Below are positions 37,003-44,496 of a stretch of DNA of 64,000 nt, in pieces. Made by a program: the position numbers and the translations under genes. Position 1 is the stretch's first letter; the number at the start of each line of letters is the position of its first letter. Below the pieces are notes generated by a model. The model had not been told where the DNA came from. It searched no databases and saw only the letters and a program-made list of their open reading frames with translations. The DNA comes from Luteimonas sp. JM171 (GTDB lineage: Bacteria > Pseudomonadota > Gammaproteobacteria > Xanthomonadales > Xanthomonadaceae), in contig NZ_CP017074.1 in assembly GCF_001717465.1 (NCBI RefSeq), positions 553,162 through 617,161 on the forward strand, written 5' to 3'.

Positions 37003-39610
37003 CCAGCTCGCGCACTGGCAGGCCGCCGATGCGCTGTTCGACCAATGGCTGGATCTTCCCGCCGCGCAGCGCGCCGCCTGGCTCGCGGGACAGGACGCAG
37101 AGCCACCCGTGCTCCGGCGTCTGCAGCAGCTGATCGCCGCCCACCAGCGCCCGCGCGCCGGCATGGATCCTGCGGGAAGCGATCTTTCCGGCTGCCAGCT
37201 GGGCACCTGGACGCTGGAGTCGGAGCTGGGCCGCGGCGGCATGGCAGTGGTGTACCGGGCGTCGCGCGAGCAGGGCATGGCCCGCCAGCACGCCGCGGTG
37301 AAGATCCTGACCCTGGGCGCGCTCGGCGCCACCGGCCGCGAGCGCTTCCACCGCGAGGCCGCGATCCTGGCCCGCCTCAACCATCCCAACGTCACCGCGC
37401 TGGTGGATTCGGGCGTGGCGGAGGACGGCACCTGCTGGCTGGCGATGCCGCTGGTGGATGGCCGGCGCATCGACGACTGGTGCGATGCGAAATCGCTTGA
37501 TGCCCGCGAGATCGTGCGCCTGTACCTGCAGGTCTGCGACGCAGTGGCCTATGCGCATCGCAACCTGGTGATTCATCGCGACCTCAAGCCGTCGAACGTG
37601 CTTGTGGACCAGGACGGCCACGTGCGCCTGCTTGATTTCGGCATCGGCCAGTTCGCCGACGACGAGGACGAGCGCACCCACACCATGTGGCGCGCGCTGA
37701 CCCCCGGCTACGCCGCGCCCGAGCAGCTGCGAGGCGCCCCGCCGACCACCGCGATGGACATCTACGGGCTGGGCGCCCTGCTGCACCGCCTGCTCACCGG
37801 CCGCACGCCGGGCGCCGATGGCACCACCCACAGCACCCGCCCCTCGCTGCTGGTGCGCGACGCCGGCGACGCCTATCACCGCCACTATGTCCCGCTGAAG
37901 ACGGATTTGGACCGCGTCCTCCTCAAGGCCCTGGCCGAGGAACCGGATCAGCGCTACGCCACCGCGGAGGCGCTTGCCGGCGACCTGCGCCGCTGGCTGG
38001 ATGGGCGGCCGGTGTTGGCTGAAAAGCCGAAGCTGGGTTACCGGGCACGGAAATTCCTCGCGCGTAACAAAGTTGGGGTTGCGGCCGCCGGGCTTCTGGT
38101 TCTTGCACTGGCCGGAGGAGTCTCAGCGACGCTGTGGCAAGCGCGCGAAGCACGCCGGGAAGCGGAGAACGCGCGAGCGCAGGCCCAGCGGGCGATCCTG
38201 GTGAGGGAGTTCCTGCAGCGTGTCTTCTACTCGACGCAACCGGCCGTCGGCGGTGTTCCGGACGCCCTCGAACTGCTGGAAGAAGGCGCACGGCGGGCCC
38301 GGTCCGAGGTCCTGCAGTCCGATCCCCTGGCCGCAGCCGACATCCTGATGTTGACGGGCAGCGCCAGGGCCGGCCTGGGAGAATATGCGCTGGCGCAGGC
38401 GGACCTTGAGCAGGCCTCCTCCATTCTCCGCGACTCCCAGCCGCGGGCCTATCCGGAACGCGTGCAGATTGAAGGCTACCTGAGCCAACTGGCGCGCTAT
38501 CACGGTGAAAACACGAAAGCGCAGCAGCATGGCCGCGCAGCCGTTGGGCTCGGGGAGCTTGCCCTCGCGGAAGATGGCGACGCTCAGCCGCTGCTGGATG
38601 CACAGGTCAGCTGGGGGATGAGTCTTTTCGTCGATGATCCGGCAGCCGCCCTGGAAGTGTTCGAGGAAGTGTATGCCGCGCTTCCCGATCACGGTTTGAC
38701 GGACACGCAGCTCCATATCAGCGTCCTCGACGGGCTTTCCGCCGCGCTGATGGCGGTATCACCGGAGGACACCGGAAGGCTCGCCGAATTGGCGGAAGAA
38801 CAGATGCGCCTCTCCCGCGAGATCGACGGACCCGGGTCCAGCCAGTACGTGAGCACGCTCTCCGACCAGGTGCCTGTCTTCAGTCGCATCGGCGACCTTG
38901 AGCGGGCGGCGGAAGTCGCCTGGGAAGCCGTGCGCATCGCGGAGCAGGCGTTCACCGGCCCCCACCGGAACAAGGCGGGGGCCCATTGCCAACTGGCTGC
39001 CAACCTGCACTGGCAAGGAGACTACGCGCAGGCGGTGGAGCATTACAGCATCGCCAACGGCATGTATTCGGAGCTCGGGCTGAGCGACCTCCACGTGCAG
39101 GCTTGCTTCATGTACGCCGGCTACGCACGTGCCGCCCTGGGTGACTATCACTCCGCCCTGGAAGACCTTGAACACGCCTGGGCGGTCCTGGGTGACCACG
39201 ATTATCGCGCTACGCCGACCGGATACTCCAACTGCGGTACCAAAGCCGCGGTATACATCCGGCTTGGCGATGCCGATTCGGCCGAACGGCTCCTCGATGG
39301 CTGCCAGCCTGCCGAGGGCCACGATTCCCCGCTGATGTATTCCCAGGCAAGGGCAGAACTCCACTTCTCGCGCGGCGAACTCGACCATGCCGCGAACATC
39401 GCGGCCGGCTTGCGTCGGGACCGTCCTCCAGAAGCGGATGACCGATACTGGATGCGGCCCTGGATGCTGTCCATCCTGCTCGCTGGGGAAACCGGTGACA
39501 CTGGGCTGGTGGCGGATCTGGAACAGGAACTTGGCGGGTTCGCCGCTTCGCCGCCCCTGTCCATGTGCCTGCAGCACCCGTCCAGGGAACACTGCCTGGC
39601 GCTGCCATAA
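36992..39610 (+). CDS. Membrane-anchored Ser/Thr protein kinase with C-terminal TPR region
   Basis: The 872-residue protein has a cytoplasmic kinase domain (about residues 65-345): glycine loop GRGGMAVVY, Lys104 in AAVKIL, catalytic HRDLKPSN with Asp197, DFG Asp215 and APE. A single membrane helix follows at about residues 361-382 (VGVAAAGLLVLALAGGVSA). The remaining 490 residues are helical repeats of TPR type that would lie in the periplasm and could sense a signal. Its gene overlaps the sigma-factor gene, so the likely substrate is that sigma factor. The domain order matches PknS/PknT-type kinases paired with ECF43 factors. Third-position GC seems lower after the membrane helix than in the kinase domain, hinting at a mosaic gene. 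Confidence 0.92.
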   Translation: MDPDQLAHWQAADALFDQWLDLPAAQRAAWLAGQDAEPPVLRRLQQLIAAHQRPRAGMDPAGSDLSGCQLGTWTLESELGRGGMAVVYRASREQGMARQHAAVKILTLGALGATGRERFHREAAILARLNHPNVTALVDSGVAEDGTCWLAMPLVDGRRIDDWCDAKSLDAREIVRLYLQVCDAVAYAHRNLVIHRDLKPSNVLVDQDGHVRLLDFGIGQFADDEDERTHTMWRALTPGYAAPEQLRGAPPTTAMDIYGLGALLHRLLTGRTPGADGTTHSTRPSLLVRDAGDAYHRHYVPLKTDLDRVLLKALAEEPDQRYATAEALAGDLRRWLDGRPVLAEKPKLGYRARKFLARNKVGVAAAGLLVLALAGGVSATLWQAREARREAENARAQAQRAILVREFLQRVFYSTQPAVGGVPDALELLEEGARRARSEVLQSDPLAAADILMLTGSARAGLGEYALAQADLEQASSILRDSQPRAYPERVQIEGYLSQLARYHGENTKAQQHGRAAVGLGELALAEDGDAQPLLDAQVSWGMSLFVDDPAAALEVFEEVYAALPDHGLTDTQLHISVLDGLSAALMAVSPEDTGRLAELAEEQMRLSREIDGPGSSQYVSTLSDQVPVFSRIGDLERAAEVAWEAVRIAEQAFTGPHRNKAGAHCQLAANLHWQGDYAQAVEHYSIANGMYSELGLSDLHVQACFMYAGYARAALGDYHSALEDLEHAWAVLGDHDYRATPTGYSNCGTKAAVYIRLGDADSAERLLDGCQPAEGHDSPLMYSQARAELHFSRGELDHAANIAAGLRRDRPPEADDRYWMRPWMLSILLAGETGDTGLVADLEQELGGFAASPPLSMCLQHPSREHCLALP

Positions 39611-39658
39611 CACTTGCGGCGTCCTGCCGGTGCTGGCGCCTGGCAGTTTCCACCAGGT

Positions 39659-39692
39659 GATCTCGTTGATTGGGGGGTGCCGGGGCGAAACC
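39659..39692 (+). promoter_or_regulatory. Shared upstream motif, copy A (before the secreted protein gene)
   Basis: GATCTCG - 4 nt - TTGGGGGGT - 8 nt - GAAACC lies 45 nt before the ATG at 39738. The same blocks occur with 3 nt and 8 nt spacing before the adhesin gene at 42303. The pairing suggests a promoter or operator shared by the two genes, perhaps read by the adjacent ECF sigma factor. A 7-bp-stem hairpin (CGGGGCG...CGCCCCG, 39681-39704) overlaps its right end. Confidence 0.5.
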
Positions 39693-39737
39693 CGGCTCGC
39701 CCCGGGTCACGCCGACCCGACTGCACGGGACCCTGCA

Positions 39738-40907
39738 ATGCGCATCCGAACCTCTCTCTCCGCACTTGCCGTGACCCTGGCCACGGCGCTGTCCACGCCC
39801 GCCCACGCCCGCGAACCCGAAGCCGAGCTCTACATCGACGTCGCCACCCATGCCATGCCCGGCATGGGCGGGATGGGCGCGCTGGGACGATTTGCCGGTG
39901 CCATGACCGGCGGCAACGCGCAGTACGGCATGGCCCGGCATCCCGGCATGCACGGAAACTACATGGACGTCGCCCTGCACAGCCGCAGCCAGCCCGGCGC
40001 ACCGGCCACCCAGGCCGTACCGAAGGGCCTGCGCCTGGGCAACGAAATCGACCTCCTCACTCCCGCCGCCTGGGAACCCTCTCCCGATGCAGGCACCGAC
40101 GGCCAGGCCACCCCGCTTGCCGTCACCGACGGCGGGCCCTACACGATCCGCTATTACTGGGGCTGCGGCGAACAGGTCCGGTCCGGCCAGCCGGCCACGT
40201 TCACCACCAGCATCCGCGACGGCAGGCCGGTGTACAGCGGCAGCGCCATGACCCCGCGCAGCGTCCCGCAGGACGGCATCAGCGCCGGTCCGGAATATTC
40301 GCTCTGGCCCAACCCCTCCAGCCGGCGGTCCGTATCCCGCAAGGCTTCACTTGCGGGCACGCACCGCGTCGCCGGCAACGGGGTGCCGGAGTCGATGCAG
40401 TTCGACCTGGGTGCCGAGCATGACTTCCTGCCCGCACTGGAACTGGGCAGCGAGGACCACGACCACGGCACCTTGCTGAGCTGGAACGGCTTGGACGGCG
40501 CGCGCGCCTACTTCATCCATGCCACCGCGATGGACGGGGACACGGTGGTGATGTGGAGCAGCGCCACCGATGGCTACGCCGGCCCGGAGCTGCTCGATTT
40601 CCTGCCCGAGGACCTGGTCACGCAGTGGACCTCCCAGGGCACGCTGCTCGACAGCGGCCAGCGCAGTTGCCAGATCCCCGCTGAAGTCTTCGGCGATGCC
40701 GCGCCCATGGTGCAGATGATCGCCTACGGCAACGTCCGCACGCTGGAGGCGCCTGGAACCAGCCCGGCATGGCGCGTGCGCGTGCGCACCAAGTCCACGG
40801 CCATGCTGATGCCTTCCGGGTTCGCCGCTCCCTCGGCGCGGGAGGCCGGCGAGGATGCAGCCCGCTCCACCGGCAAAAACCTCCTGCGCGGACTGTTCCA
40901 CCGCTGA
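39738..40907 (+). CDS. Secreted protein of unknown function
   Basis: The 389-residue protein has a signal peptide (MRIRTSLSALAVTLATALS, ending AHA before REP). The mature N-terminus is rich in Gly and Met (HAMPGMGGMGALG and HPGMHGNYM), which might bind metal or interact with membranes. A conserved-looking core has YTIRYYWGCGEQVRSGQP, later LLSWNGLDGARAYFIHA, and a C-terminal basic tail. Similar YWGCGE-type exported proteins exist in other proteobacteria, but I know no function. It lies 127 bp after the kinase and carries upstream motif copy A. The start was set by the signal peptide; the open frame continues far upstream without meaning. Confidence 0.75.
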   Translation: MRIRTSLSALAVTLATALSTPAHAREPEAELYIDVATHAMPGMGGMGALGRFAGAMTGGNAQYGMARHPGMHGNYMDVALHSRSQPGAPATQAVPKGLRLGNEIDLLTPAAWEPSPDAGTDGQATPLAVTDGGPYTIRYYWGCGEQVRSGQPATFTTSIRDGRPVYSGSAMTPRSVPQDGISAGPEYSLWPNPSSRRSVSRKASLAGTHRVAGNGVPESMQFDLGAEHDFLPALELGSEDHDHGTLLSWNGLDGARAYFIHATAMDGDTVVMWSSATDGYAGPELLDFLPEDLVTQWTSQGTLLDSGQRSCQIPAEVFGDAAPMVQMIAYGNVRTLEAPGTSPAWRVRVRTKSTAMLMPSGFAAPSAREAGEDAARSTGKNLLRGLFHR

Positions 40908-40976
40908 TCACAACCGGGCTTCCGTCCGGACCCGGGTGGGGTCCGGGCGCCCCCGCCCACGCAACCCTGGATCAAC

Positions 40977-41720
40977 ATGACCACGATGAAGTTGTACCTG
41001 CCCCTCCTCGCTGCCCTGGCGCTGCCTGCCCTCACCGCCTGTGGAACGGACGCGCCGGCGGCGCGGCAGGAAACCGGCTACGCCACCGGCCTGGTCATGG
41101 ACACCAACGGCAAGCCGGTTGCCGGCGCCCGCATCCTGCTCGACAACACCGTCTTCTATGCCTCCTACATCAACGGCTCCACCGGCGCGGACGGCACCTA
41201 CCGGCTCAAGGTCCAGCCGGGCGCATGGCGCGCCTACGCCACGATCCAGAAGGAATACAACGGCCGGACCTACTCGCTCGACCTGCACCCCGACAGCGCT
41301 GATTCCTTTGACGACAGCGGCGCCGTGCGCAACTTCACCTGGAAGCTGGAAGGACGCAAGCCGGACAACAACTGGGGCTATTACGGCGGCCTGGTGAAGG
41401 TGTTCAACGAATCCGGTTTTTACGAGATGGAAAACGTGGAGATCACCCTGGAGCCGGCCGGCCCGCTGATCGACGGATCCGAAGGCAGGATGCTGGTCCT
41501 GCGGTTGGGCGACAACTACTGGCGCGACCTTGCTTACCTGGAAGACATCCCGATCGGCCGCTACACGGCCAGCGCGGTGCTCGTGGACGGCGGCGCCCCG
41601 CGGGCGCTGCGGGTCCGGGACTACCCCGATGGCGACCTTGCCGGCCGGATGCAGCTGGACTTCATTCCCGACGCATCCGGCACCCCGGACAGCACGGCGT
41701 CCATTTCCATCGGGTATTGA
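40977..41720 (+). CDS. Lipoprotein with a carboxypeptidase-regulatory-like domain
   Basis: The 247-residue protein carries a lipoprotein signal ending LPALTAC, so it should be lipid-anchored. Residues about 33-90 (ATGLVMDTNGKPVAGARILL...GADGTYRLKVQPG) resemble the transthyretin-like carboxypeptidase regulatory domain, a beta-sandwich common in surface and adhesion proteins. The remaining part, with ENVEITLEPAGPLIDG and GRYTASAVLVDG, may be a second beta-sandwich. No catalytic motif is present. It follows the secreted protein by 69 bp and precedes another lipoprotein by 9 bp, all on one strand. An ATG at 40986 is an alternative start. Confidence 0.75.
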   Translation: MTTMKLYLPLLAALALPALTACGTDAPAARQETGYATGLVMDTNGKPVAGARILLDNTVFYASYINGSTGADGTYRLKVQPGAWRAYATIQKEYNGRTYSLDLHPDSADSFDDSGAVRNFTWKLEGRKPDNNWGYYGGLVKVFNESGFYEMENVEITLEPAGPLIDGSEGRMLVLRLGDNYWRDLAYLEDIPIGRYTASAVLVDGGAPRALRVRDYPDGDLAGRMQLDFIPDASGTPDSTASISIGY

Positions 41721-41729
41721 GGAAGTCCC

Positions 41730-42179
41730 ATGCGTACCGGGCCCGGCCCGTCCATCGAAATCCCTCGCGCCTGCCTGGGCGCGGCGTTCGCCGCCCTCAT
41801 GGCATCGGCGTGCTCCCCGCCCCCGCACGCGGCGGTGGTGGCGTGCACCGGCACGAACGTCATGGACTATCACGTGGAAAAGGATTGCACGGTGACCGTG
41901 GAGCGGTTCAAGCAGTCAACCACGGCAACCATCCAGACCGACACCCGCAAGCGCAAGGCGGTGGTGACCGGGCAGTTCACCGTACGGGAGGGAACGGTGC
42001 GGGTCGAGTTGCGCAGCAGCGCGGGATCCGCGGCTGAAGCCGTTATCAGCCCCGGCAACCCTGGCACGGTCGAGGGCACCCTGCCCCTGCGCCGCCACAA
42101 CAACGATATCCACATCCGTTTCCACCCCGAAGGCGAAGCGGTCGGGGTGGAGGGCAGCGTGCATTTCGAAGCGCGCTGA
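41730..42179 (+). CDS. Small putative lipoprotein of unknown function
   Basis: The frame encodes 149 residues. A hydrophobic stretch with a lipobox-like FAALMASAC near residue 28 suggests a lipoprotein, although the n-region is long and lacks clear basic residues beyond Arg2 and Arg13. The mature part has a possible disulfide pair (VACTGTNVMDYHVEKDC) and a strand-rich, positively charged body. I do not recognise a family. It starts 9 bp after the preceding lipoprotein stop (GAGGAAG ribosome site), so both are co-expressed. The adhesin gene follows after 123 bp with its own upstream motif. Confidence 0.65.
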   Translation: MRTGPGPSIEIPRACLGAAFAALMASACSPPPHAAVVACTGTNVMDYHVEKDCTVTVERFKQSTTATIQTDTRKRKAVVTGQFTVREGTVRVELRSSAGSAAEAVISPGNPGTVEGTLPLRRHNNDIHIRFHPEGEAVGVEGSVHFEAR

Positions 42180-42215
42180 CGCGGAGGCCAGGCGGGCTGT
42201 CAGTCGCCGCCGTCC

Positions 42216-42248
42216 GATCTCGTGTTTGGGGGGTCCAGCGTTGAAACC
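42216..42248 (+). promoter_or_regulatory. Shared upstream motif, copy B (before the adhesin gene)
   Basis: GATCTCG - 3 nt - TTGGGGGGT - 8 nt - GAAACC lies 54 nt before the adhesin ATG. It matches copy A at 39659 block for block, while the bases between blocks differ, as expected of a conserved protein-binding site rather than a recent duplication. Confidence 0.5.
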
Positions 42249-42302
42249 TGCGACGACAGGAAGCGGCGCGTCTGGACCAGTCCAACCTCACGGAGAACCA
42301 CC

Positions 42303-44426
42303 ATGAGCAACATCATTCCCAACGGCCTGAAGCTGGTGCCCCTGGCGCTTGCGCTCGGCCTCGCGATCGCCGGTCCGGCCAAGGCGGACCCCAACGGCCC
42401 CAACTGCTGGGTCCTCGACCCCGCCACCGGGGAGTGGGTACAGGACAGCAGCCTGGACAAGACCCTGGGCGATGAGCACGGCAGCGCCAACAGCAGCTGC
42501 CATGCCAACGCAGTCGCCTATGGCAGCGGCAACAATGCCAGCAGCAACTGGTCCAGCGCGGTTGGCAGCGGGAACATCGCGCGCGGCGACCACAGCTCGG
42601 CGATGGGCCGGGGCAACACTGCCAGCTCGGTGCGCACCAGCGCGTTCGGATACGACAACAGCGCAACGGCGACTGACGCGAGCGCGTTCGGACGAAGCAA
42701 TACCGCGGGCGCCCAGAACGCCAGCGCATTCGGCTTCACGAATACCGCAAGCGGCACCGACAGCACGGCGGTCGGTCGCTCCAATACCGCGGCGGGCATC
42801 GCGACCGTCGCCGTCGGCGAGCGCAACGTCGCAACGGCAGACGGCTCCGTCACGGTGGGCCGCTCCAATGCCGCGAGCGGCAGCTCATCCAACGCGGTCG
42901 GCAACGGCAACCGCACGGAGGCAACCACGGCCAATGCCTTCGGTGGCGGCAATGTCGCCGGTGGCGGATCCAGCAATGCCTTTGGAGGCGGCAACACCGC
43001 GGCAGGCGCACAGTCCAGCAGCTTTGGATTCGGCAACGAAGCGAGCGGACAATACGCCAACGCCTTCGGGCGGCTCAACGCTGCCGAAGGATCGGCAAGC
43101 ACGGCGTTTGGCTACTCAAACGAAGTCGAGGGCGCCAGCAGCAATGCGTTCGGCGACAACAACACCGTCGCAGGCGACTATGCGAACGCGTTCGGCAAGA
43201 ACAACATCGCCAGCGGCAACAGCAGCGTTGCGTTCGGCCTCGCCAATACGAGCGGCGGGACGCAAAGCGTGGCGATCGGCAACGACAACCTCGCCAGCGG
43301 GTCTCAGGCGAATGCGATCGGCACCAGCAACACTGCGGAGGGCGAGTACAGCTCGGCATTCGGGCGTGGAAACTCCGCGACCGGTGCCCGCGCCAATGCG
43401 TTCGGGTACGGCAACACGGCTGCTGGCGCGCGCAGCACCGCCCTGGGGTACGCGGCCGCCGCGGGCGGCGAAAACAGCATCGCAATGGGAATGGAGGCCA
43501 GTGCGGCCGGGCTGGACGACATCGCCATCGGTACCGGCTCCGCGGTCCTGGCCGATACCAGCGTGGCGCTGGGCGCGGGCGCCAGCGTCAGCGCCGAGGC
43601 CGCCAACGCGGTGGCCCTGGGCGCCGGTTCGGTGGCCGATGCCGCCAACACGGTGTCCGTCGGCAGCGCGGACAGCCTGCGCCGGATCACCAACGTAGGT
43701 GACGCCACCGGCGATACCGACGCGGTGAACCTGCGCCAGCTGCAGGCCGCGCTGGACGGAGTGGTTGGCGGCGGCGGCGTGACCGAAGCGCGGGTGCGCG
43801 AAATCGCCGATGCCGGCGATGCCGCGACCCTCACCGCCGCCAACGACTACACCGACGCCCAGATCGCCGAACTCGATCTGGTCAGCGAAGCCCGCGTACA
43901 GGAAATCGCTGACGCCGGTGACGCTGCCACCCTGTCTTCGGCCAACGGCTATACCGACACCCGGGAAGCCGCCATCCGTGCCGACATGGCTGACGGCGAC
44001 GAGGCCACCCTGGCCGAGGCCAACCAGTACACGGATGCGCGCAGTTCAACCACGCTGTCCTCGGCCAACGCCTACACCGACCAGGCCATCCAGGCACTGG
44101 TGGGCTTTGACGCTGGCGGCCTCAACGACCGGCTCAACATGCTCGAAGACCGCTTCGAAGACTTCGACCACCGCCTGCATCGCCAGGACCGCCGGATCGA
44201 CCGCATGGGCGCCATGAGCTCAGCCATGCTCAACATGGCCATCAACGCCGCCGGCACCCAGAGCCCGCGCGGCCGCATCGCGGTGGGCGCCGGCTTCCAG
44301 GGCGGCGAGCAGGGCCTGTCGATCGGCTATGGCAAGCGCATCGGCCGCACCGCGTCCTTCTCCATCGGCGGCGCCTTCAGCAGCGGCGAGCGTTCGGCCG
44401 GCATCGGCTTCGGCGTGGATCTGTAA
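42303..44426 (+). CDS. YadA-like trimeric autotransporter adhesin
   Basis: This 707-residue protein is a type Vc surface adhesin. A signal peptide ends AKA before DPN. The passenger head (about residues 60-450) consists of left-handed beta-roll repeats of 14 residues, such as SNAFGGGNTAAGAQ and SSAFGRGNSATGAR. A neck (GDTDAVNLRQL) follows, then a coiled-coil stalk with repeated EIADAGDAATL...ANDYTD units, and a C-terminal membrane anchor of about 65 residues starting MLNMAINAAG and ending with the aromatic-poor GIGFGVDL. Three copies form the barrel through which the passenger exits. GGAG precedes the ATG. A strong terminator follows. Upstream motif copy B links it to the sigma/kinase locus. 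Confidence 0.93.
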   Translation: MSNIIPNGLKLVPLALALGLAIAGPAKADPNGPNCWVLDPATGEWVQDSSLDKTLGDEHGSANSSCHANAVAYGSGNNASSNWSSAVGSGNIARGDHSSAMGRGNTASSVRTSAFGYDNSATATDASAFGRSNTAGAQNASAFGFTNTASGTDSTAVGRSNTAAGIATVAVGERNVATADGSVTVGRSNAASGSSSNAVGNGNRTEATTANAFGGGNVAGGGSSNAFGGGNTAAGAQSSSFGFGNEASGQYANAFGRLNAAEGSASTAFGYSNEVEGASSNAFGDNNTVAGDYANAFGKNNIASGNSSVAFGLANTSGGTQSVAIGNDNLASGSQANAIGTSNTAEGEYSSAFGRGNSATGARANAFGYGNTAAGARSTALGYAAAAGGENSIAMGMEASAAGLDDIAIGTGSAVLADTSVALGAGASVSAEAANAVALGAGSVADAANTVSVGSADSLRRITNVGDATGDTDAVNLRQLQAALDGVVGGGGVTEARVREIADAGDAATLTAANDYTDAQIAELDLVSEARVQEIADAGDAATLSSANGYTDTREAAIRADMADGDEATLAEANQYTDARSSTTLSSANAYTDQAIQALVGFDAGGLNDRLNMLEDRFEDFDHRLHRQDRRIDRMGAMSSAMLNMAINAAGTQSPRGRIAVGAGFQGGEQGLSIGYGKRIGRTASFSIGGAFSSGERSAGIGFGVDL

Positions 44427-44450
44427 TCCCCCTGTTCCAGTCCCGCCAGG

Positions 44451-44484
44451 AGGCCCCCGCAGCAATGCGGGGGCCTTTTTTGTT
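44451..44484 (+). terminator. Rho-independent terminator after the adhesin gene
   Basis: A perfect 9-bp stem (GGCCCCCGC with its complement) around AGCAAT is followed by six T. It lies 25 bp after the adhesin stop and ends the 36.4-44.4 kb block. Confidence 0.92.
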
Positions 44485-44496
44485 GCGCCTTCGCGA

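Noticed and set aside
34555..37470. Very long open frame (over 950 codons) antisense to mdtC and the sigma/kinase genes
   Set aside because: High GC content opens antisense frames in long genes. The deduced protein is Arg/His/Gln-rich low complexity, and the plus-strand genes are well-supported families.
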